A DNA stretch of 64,000 bases, from NCBI GenBank assembly GCA_016720425.1, contig JADKKQ010000015.1, positions 1 to 64,000 of the forward strand. Reading direction: 5' to 3'. Shown piece after piece: positions 1 to 9,076 of this stretch. Source of the DNA: Betaproteobacteria bacterium (lineage in GTDB: Bacteria; Pseudomonadota; Gammaproteobacteria; Burkholderiales; Casimicrobiaceae). Numbering within the stretch: position 1 is the first letter of the stretch; every line of letters begins with the position of its first letter. The translations under genes were made by a program, and so were the position numbers. Below the pieces are notes generated by a model, which was not told the DNA's origin, searched no databases, and was given only the letters and a program-made list of their open reading frames with translations.

Positions 1-142
1 GCTCTTGGGCGTGTCGACCAAGACCGTCTCCCGGCGCATTGCCGACGGCGAAATCCGCGCTTCCCGGATCGGCCGATTGCTGCGGATCGCCGCGTCCGAC
101 GTGCAGCGTTACGTCGAGCGGAATGAGCTCCGGACCACGTAA
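1..142 (+). CDS. Excisionase-family HTH DNA-binding protein, 3' end only
   Basis: The reading frame is open from base 2 to a TAA at 140-142 and its start lies outside the window. The visible 46 residues contain LLGVSTKTVSRRIADGEI followed by GRLLRI and ERNEL. This is the layout of the small MerR/excisionase-type helix-turn-helix proteins (helix LGVSTKTVSRRI, then a wing ending in a basic GR.LRI segment). It lies just upstream of two tyrosine recombinases on the same strand, so it could act as a directionality factor or as their regulator. The family call is good; the role is inferred from position only. Confidence 0.7.
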   Translation, partial: LLGVSTKTVSRRIADGEIRASRIGRLLRIAASDVQRYVERNELRTT

Positions 143-143
143 T

Positions 144-290
144 CTAGAGTCCACTCGCGTCCTCTTATGTCTTTGTTTTATCGAATATTGGGAACACTCC
201 ATTACAACATTTATTCCATATTCTTTGATGTAGAATGCCCAAATAGACCCGTCCGGCCGCACTTGTCTCCCAATGTCCACTAGAGTCCGC
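144..290. repeat. Short direct repeat CTAGAGTCC(A/G)C flanking the recombinase promoter region
   Basis: CTAGAGTCCAC at 144-154 recurs as CTAGAGTCCGC at 280-290, which overlaps the first codons of the recombinase gene. The 125 bases between the copies are conspicuously AT-rich for this genome and hold no gene. They are the only place for the recombinase promoter. The repeat could be a recombinase-binding or crossover site, but the match is short and could be chance. Confidence 0.35.
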
Positions 291-1997
291 ACCACCAAGT
301 TCCCAAGCCCGTTGGCCGCCGCCGGTTCGGCTCGCGGGCCTGTCGCGTGCCCTACTCTTGCCGACGCCCTCGCCGCCCTTGCCGGCAGCACCGATATCGA
401 AGCCGACCGCCGCAAGACGTGGGTCGCCGCCATCGTGACCACGGCGAAGTGGATCGGCCGTCCGCCCGGCCAGATCCCGGCGTCACTTCCCAAGCTCCAG
501 CCGCTGATGATTGCGCTGACCCCGGTAACGACGGGACGGTCGGCGAAGACGCTGGCGAACGCCAAGTCGCTGGTCAAGGCCGCGCTCGCCCACCTCGGTC
601 TCCACCGTCGCGTGCGCTCCGACGGTTCGCCGCTGGCGCCGGAATGGCAGGCTCTGTACCACCGACTCCCGGACAAGCGATCTCGCAACGGCTTGTCGCG
701 CTTCATCAACTACGTCAACCGGCTGGATGTCGCGCCCGAACGCGTTAGTCAACAACTACTGGACCGGTTCGTCGCCGAGCTGGAGGCCAGCGGCGAAGTG
801 GCCCAGGTTGCTCGCCGCCATCGCGACACTACAGTCCTCTGGAATCGCGCCGTCTCGACGATCCCCGGCTGGCCGCAGACCATGCTCGCGGAGCCGACCG
901 TCGATCGAACCAGGAAGCACTTGCCTTGGGACGCCTTCACCCCGGAGTTCCAGAGCGACGTCGATCGCTACCTGCGGTGGGCATCCGGCGTCGATTTCAT
1001 GGACGACGACGCGCCAGTCAAGGGCTGCAAGAAATCGACGCTGAGACTGCGGCGGGAGCAGCTGCGCATCGCCGCGTCGAGCTTGGTGGCGACTGGCGTG
1101 CCCGTGAGTGAGATCACCAACCTCAAGGATCTGGTCGATCCGGCACGAGTTCGAGCGCTCCTGACAAGGATGATCGAAGGCAACGGAGGCGAGATCCGTG
1201 CATTCATTCGCGGTGTGGCGATCTCCCTGGTCGCCCTTGCCAAGAGGTGCGACGTCGATCCGAAGGCTCTGGCCGAGATCAAGCGACTCAGCAGCAAACT
1301 CGGAACACAGCCCAGAGGCCTGACCGAAAAGAACCGTGCGCTCCTCAACAAGTTCGAGGATGAGCGCATCCTGCAATCGCTCCTGGGCTTGCCCGCCAAG
1401 CTGGCGGCGGAGGCTCGTCGCACCCAGTCGCCGGCACGCCGGGTTCAACGGATGCAGATCGCGCTGTTTCTGGAATTGCTGCTGGGAATACCGCTGCGCC
1501 TCCAGAACCTGTCGCAACTCGAGTTCGGGAAACACCTCCTGCGGCCTGGCGGCCCGGGAAAGCCGATGCAACTCGTCTTCAACTCCGACGAGGTCAAGAA
1601 CGACCAGTCGATGATCTTCGACGTACCGCCGACGACCCAATTGCTCATCGACGAGTACTCGAAGCACTACCGCCCGCTGCTCGACACCGGGATCAGCAAT
1701 CACCTGTTCATCACTCAAGGCGGCAAGCCGAAGAGTTCGGACTCGCTCCGCCACGGTGTGACGATGGCGGTGAAGCGGCACGTCGGCGTTCACATGACTC
1801 CTCACCAATTTCGGCACCTGGCCGCGAAGCTGATGCTGGATGCAAATCCTGGCGCGTACTTGCTGGTACAGCACCTGCTGGGACACAAGAACTTCAAGAC
1901 GACAGTCGCGTTTTACGCCGAGTCGCAGGCCCGCAACGCCGGTCGGGTGTTCGACGAGGTTCTCGCCGAGCTCCGTACGTCAAAGAAGAAAACCTGA
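273..1997 (+). CDS. Tyrosine recombinase / phage integrase family protein (first of a tandem pair)
   Basis: This 574-residue protein has a C-terminal tyrosine recombinase catalytic domain. The first arginine is about R409 (GIPLRLQNLSQL), the HxxR pair is H511/R514 (HQFRHLAAKLM), a histidine is at about 538 (LLGHKNFKTT), and the nucleophile is about Y548 (VAFYAE). The N-terminal two thirds would hold the core-binding region and are longer than in lambda-type integrases. The gene ends 1 bp before the ATG of a second recombinase, so the two should be co-translated. Paired recombinases of this kind are known from Tn554-like and related elements that need two non-identical recombinases. The element's exact family cannot be assigned from sequence reading alone. 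Confidence 0.88.
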   Translation: MSTRVRTTKFPSPLAAAGSARGPVACPTLADALAALAGSTDIEADRRKTWVAAIVTTAKWIGRPPGQIPASLPKLQPLMIALTPVTTGRSAKTLANAKSLVKAALAHLGLHRRVRSDGSPLAPEWQALYHRLPDKRSRNGLSRFINYVNRLDVAPERVSQQLLDRFVAELEASGEVAQVARRHRDTTVLWNRAVSTIPGWPQTMLAEPTVDRTRKHLPWDAFTPEFQSDVDRYLRWASGVDFMDDDAPVKGCKKSTLRLRREQLRIAASSLVATGVPVSEITNLKDLVDPARVRALLTRMIEGNGGEIRAFIRGVAISLVALAKRCDVDPKALAEIKRLSSKLGTQPRGLTEKNRALLNKFEDERILQSLLGLPAKLAAEARRTQSPARRVQRMQIALFLELLLGIPLRLQNLSQLEFGKHLLRPGGPGKPMQLVFNSDEVKNDQSMIFDVPPTTQLLIDEYSKHYRPLLDTGISNHLFITQGGKPKSSDSLRHGVTMAVKRHVGVHMTPHQFRHLAAKLMLDANPGAYLLVQHLLGHKNFKTTVAFYAESQARNAGRVFDEVLAELRTSKKKT

Positions 1998-1998
1998 C

Positions 1999-3030
1999 AT
2001 GCCGCGGCGAATCGGCATCCCGCTAGCAGACTGGCCCGCTGGTGACCGCCGCGCCTGGGGCAAGGCCCTCGAGGCCGGCGACACATTTTCCGAAGGCGGC
2101 GTAGCCTCGAGCTGGCGCCCTGTGACCAGGGCCGACGCGATCAACGGATACTCCTATTGGCTCAGGTTTCTCGCCGATAACGACCCGTTGGCGTTGCGAC
2201 TCGGTCCTGGCCAGCGCGCAACGCGCGATCGCCTGTACGCCTACCTCAGGCTGCTGATGTCGAGGATGACCGCCATGGGAGCGGCAGCGGCGCTCGGGCA
2301 CCTCGCACTGGCGCTGCGCGCCATCGCACCCGGCTACGACTCGACCAACTTGCGCATCATCCAGAACTCGGTCCAGCGCAGCGCGAAGCCCCGCGACAAG
2401 CGGGCGAAGCTTGTCTCCAGCGAACGGCTGGTGGAGCTGGGCAGTGAGCTCATGGCCAGCTCGATGCGCGACAGCGAAGTCCAGGACCTCCGTGCATATC
2501 GAGACGGGTTGCTCATCGCGATCCTCGCCACTCGGCCGCTGCGTGTCGCCAACCTCGCCGGGCTGCGCGTCGACCGTCACGTCGAAGTGCACGGTGACAG
2601 GATCCTGCTCAGGTTCCCCGCCGAGGAGACCAAGAACCGACAGCTTCTCGAATGCTGGCTGCCTCACGAGCTCGCGGCCTGCTTCGATCGCTACCTGACC
2701 GTGGTCCGGCTCCGCTTTCGTCATGCCGACCGGCACTGCGGCCTTTGGCCGTCAGGCAAGGGATGCCCACTTACGACCAACTGGGTGCGGCAGATCGTGA
2801 TCCGGCGGACCACGGCCGCGTTCGGGCACCCGGTGAATCCTCACATGTTCCGCGACGCCGCGGCGACGACATTAGCGCTGGCCCGGCCGGATCAAGCGCT
2901 CCTGGCGCGCGACCTTCTTGGTCACAGCCGTTTCGACACAACCGAAGAGCACTACCTGCACGCGAGGACCGCCGACGCGGGTCGGGCGTACGCCCGTCGG
3001 ATCCAACTCCTTAGGCGCCAACCGACGTAG
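1999..3030 (+). CDS. Tyrosine recombinase family protein (second of a tandem pair)
   Basis: This 343-residue protein starts at the ATG at 1999, one base after the stop of the first recombinase; the open frame extends further upstream inside that gene. Catalytic residues are visible: the first arginine in LATRPLRVANLAGL, the HxxR pair in NPHMFRDAAATT, the later histidine in LLGHSRFDTTEEHY, and the nucleophile tyrosine at the end of that string. It is clearly not a copy of the upstream recombinase, because sizes and N-termini differ. The pair probably works as a hetero-complex. About 130 bases without features follow before the next promoter. Confidence 0.85.
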   Translation: MPRRIGIPLADWPAGDRRAWGKALEAGDTFSEGGVASSWRPVTRADAINGYSYWLRFLADNDPLALRLGPGQRATRDRLYAYLRLLMSRMTAMGAAAALGHLALALRAIAPGYDSTNLRIIQNSVQRSAKPRDKRAKLVSSERLVELGSELMASSMRDSEVQDLRAYRDGLLIAILATRPLRVANLAGLRVDRHVEVHGDRILLRFPAEETKNRQLLECWLPHELAACFDRYLTVVRLRFRHADRHCGLWPSGKGCPLTTNWVRQIVIRRTTAAFGHPVNPHMFRDAAATTLALARPDQALLARDLLGHSRFDTTEEHYLHARTADAGRAYARRIQLLRRQPT

Positions 3031-3157
3031 GAAGCGAAGGACAGTTCCCGAAGCAGGACTCGACCACTGGGCATCGCCGGTGCATTGGTCCGTCGTTGGC
3101 CTGTGGACCCTGGAACGCTGCCCCCTGCAGCCCACGCCCACTCGCCCGAGACGGCGC

Positions 3158-3195
3158 TTGACAGATGGTATACCAAGATAAACAATGGAATACCG
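3158..3195 (+). promoter_or_regulatory. Promoter and GntR/FCD operator upstream of the GntR gene
   Basis: A perfect -35 (TTGACA, 3158-3163) is followed after 17 bp by a weak -10 (AACAAT, 3181-3186). The perfect palindrome TGGTATACCA (3166-3175) fills the spacer. An imperfect copy, TGGAATACC, lies at 3186-3194, 20 bp further on. TGGTnnACCA is the typical half-site architecture of FadR/UxuR-type (FCD) GntR regulators, the family encoded directly downstream. Binding here would block RNA polymerase, so autorepression is the likely logic. The motif is seen directly; its use is inferred. Confidence 0.7.
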
Positions 3196-3223
3196 TCAGG
3201 CAGAGTGCTACCGAAGGACGCCA

Positions 3224-3940
3224 ATGCCGCGCACCTCCCAGGCGAAGCTCGAGCGAGCGGACCTAGGCGACACGCTACCCGACCGACTGCGGCGGCAGAT
3301 CGGTGAGTGGATTCTTGGTGGGACGCTGCCCTCCGGGCGCCGACTCGACGAGCGAGGCTTGGCCGAGCAGTTCGGGGTCTCACGTACACCGGTCCGCGAG
3401 GCGCTGCGCCAGCTGCACTCGGCCGGGCTGGTCGAGATCGTTGCCAATCGCGGAGCCGTCGTGGCCGCCGTGGATGTCGACAAGCTGGTCGAACTTTTCG
3501 AAGTGGTGGCCGTCCTCGAAGCCGCTTGTGCGCGGCTCGCCGCAGTGCGCATGACGCCGGTCGAGCGCGGGCGGCTGGCAGAGATCCATGTCGCCGAGGT
3601 GACCGCCGTAGGCAGGCGGAGCCACGAGGCGTTCGCCACTGCCAATCGCCAGTTCCATACGGCAATCGTCGCCGGTGCCCACAACGCCTCGCTGGCAGAA
3701 GCCACCAATGCCTACCGCGTACGCACAGCACCGTTTCGCAAGGCGCAGCTCGCTTTGCCAGGTCGGCTGGCCGCGATGGTCACCGACGACGCCCGCATCG
3801 TGACCCTAATTGCCAGCCGTGACGCCGACGGCGCCGCGACGGCAATCAAGGAGCATCTGGAGTCCACCGCCTTTCACGCGGCGAAATGTCTGGACAGCGC
3901 CGCAACCCACGCACTAAATACGAGGAGGAGCAAGCGATGA
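3224..3940 (+). CDS. GntR-family transcriptional regulator, FCD subfamily
   Basis: This 238-residue protein has an N-terminal winged HTH (DRLRRQIGEWILGGTLPSG, then the recognition segment EQFGVSRTPVREALRQL) and a helical C-terminal FCD ligand domain (FEVVAVLEAACARLAA, then FHTAIVAGAHN, which supplies the family's metal-binding histidines). I chose the ATG at 3224 rather than the one at 3185, because 3224 has an AAGGA ribosome site 6 bases upstream and 3185 lies within the promoter. The stop overlaps the next gene (ATGA), so it is co-transcribed with a Bug-type solute receptor. It probably controls this catabolic cluster in response to an organic acid; the ligand is unknown. Confidence 0.88.
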   Translation: MPRTSQAKLERADLGDTLPDRLRRQIGEWILGGTLPSGRRLDERGLAEQFGVSRTPVREALRQLHSAGLVEIVANRGAVVAAVDVDKLVELFEVVAVLEAACARLAAVRMTPVERGRLAEIHVAEVTAVGRRSHEAFATANRQFHTAIVAGAHNASLAEATNAYRVRTAPFRKAQLALPGRLAAMVTDDARIVTLIASRDADGAATAIKEHLESTAFHAAKCLDSAATHALNTRRSKR

Positions 3941-4914
3941 GTGCAACCCGTCGTCTGATTCAGTTGGCAGCGGTACTCAGCAGCGTGGCAGTGGTGCTGC
4001 CGACGTTCGCCCAGGAATATCCGTCACGCCCAGTCAGGCTGGTCGTGGCATCGGTCCCGGGAAGTGCCCCTGATGTGCTCGCCCGGGTCCTGGGCGAGAA
4101 GCTTGGCTCGATATTGAAGCAGCCGGTCGTGGTCGAGAACAGACCTGGTGCGGGTGGCGTCATTGGCGTGGACAGCGTGGCCAAGGCGCCTCCGGACGGC
4201 TACACGCTCGTCATCGGACACGACGGCACGATGGCCCTCAGCACCGTCATTCACAAGAATCTGCCCTACGATCCCGTCCGCGACTTCGTGCCCGTGACGC
4301 CGCTCGGATTCAATGAGTTCGTGCTCGTCGCGAATGCCGGCGCGCCGCCGAAGAACTTCCCGCAGTTCCTGGACTATGCGAAAGCGCAGCAGGGAAAAAT
4401 AACCTATGGCTCAGCTGGCGTCGGAACGCCGAACCAGATCATCATGGAGCAGTTGGCCAAGGAAGCCGGATTCACCGCCGTGCACGTCCCCTACAAAGGG
4501 GGTGCCGCGGCAATCCAGGATCTGGTTGGTGGGCAGATCCAGTTCATGGTCTCGGGCATCGCCCCCGCGCTGCCGCACATCCGCTCCGGCAAGCTGGTCG
4601 CCCTGGCCGTGCCGCAGGCGGTGCGCTCCCCGGTGCTGCCGGAGGTTCCCACGATCGGCGACACGGTCAAGGGGTTCTCGTCCAAGAGCTGGTTCGGCCT
4701 GTTCGCTCCGGCACGCACACCGCCCGAGGTCGTCGCGCGGCTGAACCGCGAGGTCCGGGCCGTACTCGAGCTGCCCGAGGTCCGTCAGAAGCTCGGCCAG
4801 CAAGGGCTGGTGACTGAAGGTGGCACCGGTGAAGCCCTTGCCGCCCAGGTCAGTGCGGACATCGCGCGCTACCGGATCCTTTCGACCCAGATCAATCTCG
4901 ACCCGCAGAACTGA
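3937..4914 (+). CDS. Bug/TctC-family tripartite tricarboxylate transporter substrate-binding protein
   Basis: This 325-residue periplasmic receptor has a cleavable signal peptide (about residues 1-26, ending TFAQ). The family signature follows: YPSRPVRLVV, then PGSAPDVLAR, ENRPGAGGVIG and the ligand-loop region PPDGYTL. The start at 3937 overlaps the GntR stop and follows a strong GAGGAGGAG ribosome site. Bug proteins bind carboxylated compounds and are greatly expanded in Burkholderiales, often as orphans without TctA/TctB. No TctAB is present here, so it must use a membrane partner elsewhere or act in sensing. Its ligand may be the substrate or product of the neighbouring sulfatase, which is inference. 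Confidence 0.88.
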   Translation: MSATRRLIQLAAVLSSVAVVLPTFAQEYPSRPVRLVVASVPGSAPDVLARVLGEKLGSILKQPVVVENRPGAGGVIGVDSVAKAPPDGYTLVIGHDGTMALSTVIHKNLPYDPVRDFVPVTPLGFNEFVLVANAGAPPKNFPQFLDYAKAQQGKITYGSAGVGTPNQIIMEQLAKEAGFTAVHVPYKGGAAAIQDLVGGQIQFMVSGIAPALPHIRSGKLVALAVPQAVRSPVLPEVPTIGDTVKGFSSKSWFGLFAPARTPPEVVARLNREVRAVLELPEVRQKLGQQGLVTEGGTGEALAAQVSADIARYRILSTQINLDPQN

Positions 4915-4928
4915 TTGCGGTGTGTCCG

Positions 4929-6516
4929 ATGAAGCGGCCCAATTTCATCCTGATCACAACCGATCAGCAGCGCGCCGACCACCTGGGCTGCTACGGCAAC
5001 GTTGTGCTGCGCACGCCGAACATCGACGCCATTGCGCAGCGTGGCGTCGTTTTCGACCGGGGTTACGTCGCCTCCCCGGTATGCATGCCGAACCGGGGTG
5101 CCATCATGACCGGGCGCATGCCATCGGCGGCCGGGGTCAGGATGAACGGCGTGCCGTTGCCTCTGGATGCATCGACCTTCGTCGATGCCCTGCGCGAGGC
5201 TGGCTGGCGTACGGCGCTGTTCGGCAAATGCCACCTGCAGAACATGACCGACGCGCTGCCGACCTGGCTACGGGACTCTGCGGCGGCCGGAGGCTGGCGC
5301 GAGGCGGTTCGGGACCGGCGCGATGGTGACGGCTACCGGCAGGAATCGATCGAGCGCTGGCGGGACCCTGCACACGAAGTGCGTTTGCCGTACTACGGCT
5401 TCGAGCATGTCGAACTCTGCCTGGAGCACGGGGACCGCGTCGGCGGCGACTACGTCCGATGGCTGCAGCGCAAGGGGTTCGACCCGGAGCCCCACCGTGG
5501 GCGCGCGAACGCGCTTCCCCATGCAATTCCGGATGCGCTCGATGCATGGCGCACTGCAATACCCGCCGAGCTCTATCCGACGAGTTTCGTCGCCGAGCGA
5601 ACCATGGGCTGGATCGACAAGCACCGTGCAGGTTCGGCCCGGGACGATCCATTCTTCGTGCATTGCTCATTCCCCGACCCACACCACCCGCTGACCCCGC
5701 CCGGCGACTACTGGAATCTCTACGCGCCCTCCGACGTCATGCTGCCCGCGACCTGCGGACCGGCCGGCCCGGAGGACGTGCCGCTCAAGCAGGCGCTCCA
5801 TGCCGAACGTACAGCCGGCCGACGCCCCAAGGGCACCAGTCGAGCGATCGCCGTGACGCCGGAGGAAGCGCGGGTGGCGATTGCGCTCAACTTCGGGTCG
5901 ATCGCACTAATCGACGATGCCGTAGGGCGCCTGTGGGCATATCTGCAGCGCACCGGGCTGGCGAAGATACGGTGGTCGTCTTCGCCTCGGACCATGGCGA
6001 CTTCATGGGCGACCACGGCCTGCTCAACAAGGGTCCGCTCCACTACCGCAGCCTCATCAGGACGCCGCTGATCTGGGCTGATCCCACCGGCGCACAGGCG
6101 GAACGAAGCGCGGACTGTGCAGTTCAATTGATCTCGCGCCGACGATCCTCGCTCGAGCGGGCGTAACGGCTTACCGCGGGATGCAGGGTCGCGCCCTCCT
6201 AGACGAGTCGAGTGCATCTAACGGCACGATGGCCGCCCGGGAAGCCGTGTTGATCGAGGAGGAAACGCACCACCGCTACCCGGGATCCCCATTTCCTCTG
6301 CGCGTGCGATCAATCGTCACCGATCGCTGGCGCCTCTCGGTCCGGGGGGACGAGGCGTGGGGCGAGCTATACGATCTCGAATCCGACCCGGAGGAACGCC
6401 ACAACCGATGGGCCGATCCGGCAGTCGCTGCGGTCAAGTCCGAACACATGTTTCGGCTGGTCCAGGAAATGCAGCGGCATGTCGACGACGCTCCGCAGCC
6501 ACTGCGGATGGCATGA
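4929..6516 (+). pseudogene. Sulfatase family hydrolase, two frameshifts
   Basis: The N-terminus MKRPNFILITTDQQRADHLG is a typical arylsulfatase/choline-sulfatase start with metal-binding aspartates. The formylglycine motif CxPxR is present as CMPNRGAIMTGR, so the enzyme would be cysteine-type. The frame is lost near 5960; the next frame resumes with VVVFASDHGDFMGDHG, the conserved second metal site. A second shift near 6129 leads into LAPTILARAGV and the C-terminus ending at 6516 (YDLESDPEERHNRW). Each shift is consistent with one missing base and there are no nonsense changes otherwise, so a sequence error is as likely as true decay. The start could also be the GTG at 4920. It follows the Bug receptor by 14 bases and probably shares its transcript. 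Confidence 0.82.
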
Positions 6517-6582
6517 CGCTTCCCCACGGTACCCGATGCAATATGATTCGTGGCACGATGAGATGTCTGAGCAGATAGGAGT

Positions 6583-8026
6583 ATGAGAATGAATGCGCCA
6601 GGTGTCGCCCCCAGCTCCTTGCAGCTGAAGAACCGGGAGTTGTTCCGACAACAGCGTTACATCGAAGGGCGTTGGCAGAACGCGGACGATGGCAAGACAC
6701 TGTCCGTGACCGATCCCGCGACTGGCCAGCGGCTAGGCGTCGTTCCAAGCATGGGAGTAGGTGAGACTCGTCGTGCAATTGAGGCTGCATACAAGGCATG
6801 GCCAGCCTGGCGCGCTAGAACGGCGAGGGAGCGCTCGGTCATTCTGCGCAAATGGCACGATCTGATGATGGCCAATCAGGCAGACCTTGCCGTTCTGATG
6901 ACGGCGGAACAGGGCAAGCCCCTGGCAGAGTCACGCGGCGAAATCGAGTACGCAGCGTCGTTCATCGAATGGTTTGCGGAGGAAGCGAAGCGCGTCTACG
7001 GGGACACGATTCCTCCTCACCAGGGGTATGTGCGGCCATCACTCCGTGGAATTTTCCCGCAGCGATGATTACACGCAAGGCTGGCGCCGCATTGGCCGCA
7101 GGCTGCACCATGGTGGTCAAGCCGGCGAGCGCCACGCCATTCTCGGCGCTCGCATTGGCAGAGCTCGCCGAGCGCGCCGGCGTCCCGAAAGGTGTGTTCA
7201 GCGTGGTGACCGGGTCGGCTGCCGCGATCGGCGGCGAGATGACCGGAAATCCACTGGTTCGCAAGGTAAGCTTCACCGGGTCGACGGAAATTGGCAAGGT
7301 GCTGCTCAAGCAATGCGCCGACACCGTCAAGAAGACGTCGATGGAACTCGGTGGCAATGCGCCGTTCATCGTCTTCGAGGACGCGGATCTCGACGCTGCG
7401 GTGGACGGTGCGATTGCATCCAAGTATCGCAATGCGGGACAGACCTGCGTTTGCGTGAATCGACTACTAGTCCAGGACAGGGTGTACGACGCCTTCGCGG
7501 CCAAGCTCGTCGAGCGAGTGAGGAATCTCAAGGTCGGCAATGGCATGAAGCCCGGAGTCACCATAGGGCCGCTGATCGACGCGAAGGCCGTTGCCAAGGT
7601 CGAGGCGCATATCGACGACGCGATTGCAAAGGGGGCCCGCGTCGTGGTCGGTGGCAGGCGGCACGCATTGGGCGGGCAATTCTTCGAACCGACCGTTCTC
7701 GCCGACGTGGACCGCGGCATGCAAATCGCTACTGAAGAAACGTTCGACCGGTTGCGCCACTGTTCCGGTTTAGGGACGAAGCAGAGGCCATTCGGATGGC
7801 GAACGACACGCAATTCGGTCCGGCCTCTTATTTCTCCCGCGACATTGGTCGGATTTGGCGTGCCGCCGAGGGTCTCGAATACGGCATGGTCGGCATCAAC
7901 ACGGGAATGATATCGACGGCGATCGCACCCCTTCGGCGGTGAGAAGAGTCGGGACTTGGCCGCGAAGGATCCAAGTACGGCATCGAGGAGTATCTCGAAG
8001 TGAAATACCTGTGCATGGCACTTTGA
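6583..8026 (+). pseudogene. gabD: Succinate-semialdehyde dehydrogenase-like (GabD-type) aldehyde dehydrogenase, disrupted
   Basis: The pieces read through as one NAD(P)-dependent aldehyde dehydrogenase close to GabD. They include AITPWNFPAAMITRKAG, the FTGSTEIGK loop, the catalytic-glutamate segment MELGGNAPFIVF, and the catalytic-cysteine segment NAGQTCVCVNR. The C-terminus SGLGREGSKYGIEEYLE ends at 8026. Near 7022 about 12 residues expected between GDTIP and the AITPWNF block are missing together with a frame change. Further one-base shifts lie near 7745, 7930 and 7945. As read, no full-length enzyme can be made. The role would be oxidation of an aldehyde such as succinate semialdehyde; exact substrate specificity cannot be told within this family. 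Confidence 0.82.
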
Positions 8027-8069
8027 CGAGCGCAATGTCGCCGAGTGCGGCGATCAAATCGGCATTTCC

Positions 8070-9076
8070 TTAAGTCTTGTGGGAGCCGGCACCCGATTTG
8101 TCGAGCGACACCTTCGGTCGAATTCGCTCCCAAAGTCGCTCTAAGATGCTCACGACGCCGCGAGGCACAGAAGACCGTCACTACGATAATTAGCGCGCCA
8201 TAAATGACCATGCGATACGTCGTGGCTACGCAGGTATTCAGGCAAAAAGACGACCAGTGCCGAACCGATGACAGGCCCCCATACCGTCCCGCTTCCACCG
8301 ATGATGACCGCCAGAATGGCGTTCAAGGAGGCTTCGAGATGAAATGGGGTCGGGTTAACAAAGTTGATGTAATGGGCGTACAGCGCCCCGGCTAGGCTAC
8401 CGAACACGGCGCTAATCGTAAACGCCAAACGTTTGCTCCATGTCGTGTCGACGCCGACGGCCATGGCAACCCGTTCGTTCTCCCGCACGGCGATAATGGA
8501 GCGTCCGACCCGCGAGCGCACTAACCGCCCGACAAACCAAACACTGAACGCGGCGGCGAGTAGGGCAATATAGTAATAACCACGCGGGCTTCCGAATTCA
8601 AAACCCCACACGGTCAGTTCCGGCCGAGGGATGTCGTGCAAACCTGCATCACCACCGGTCACTGCCTTCCAATTGAGCATGACGGAACCGATCAATACCG
8701 CAAAGGCCATTGTGGCAATCGCAAAATAGTGGCCTTTCATTTTCAAAGCTGACCAGCCGATAAATAGACCAGACAGAACGCCTGCAAGGAGCGCGGCCAA
8801 GAATCCAGCGCTTACCGGCCAGCCCAATTTGGTCGTTACCAAGGCGGATGCGTACGCACCAATGCCAAAGAAACTTGCTTGGCAGATGGATACATACCCT
8901 GCGTACCCCTGAATGACGTTAAGCCCTTGCGTCATCACAATCCAAATTAGCATTATGGTGACCAAGTGTAGGTAGTACACTTTTTCGATAAACACTGGCA
9001 GGGCGGCCATGACGATCAGCAAGATCGTTCCTAGCCATAGCCCTAACCGCCTAGTGTTCAAAGGACGAGGCTCCAC
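8070..9076 (-). CDS. livM: Branched-chain amino acid-type ABC transporter permease LivM, frameshifted near the C-terminus
   Basis: Inner-membrane permease of a HAAT-family uptake system. The body shows the LivM core (NVIQGYAGYVSICQASFFGI, FAIATMAFAVL, VRENERVAMAVGVDT, IIGGSGTVWGPVIGS) and multiple membrane helices. The frame is lost near 8225, where the expected RMVIYGALIIVV lies one frame over, and again near 8168. After both corrections a convincing tail (GVVSILERLWERIRPK) runs to a TAA at 8070-8072. The uncorrected frame stops at 8150. It starts with GTG at 9076, directly against the livH stop. As the last gene of the leftward liv operon it is convergent with the aldehyde dehydrogenase, with only about 43 bases between. 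Confidence 0.82.

Noticed and set aside
39..233. A 64-codon frame at the left edge
   Set aside because: It overlaps the excisionase-like gene in another frame and has no ribosome site or similarity.
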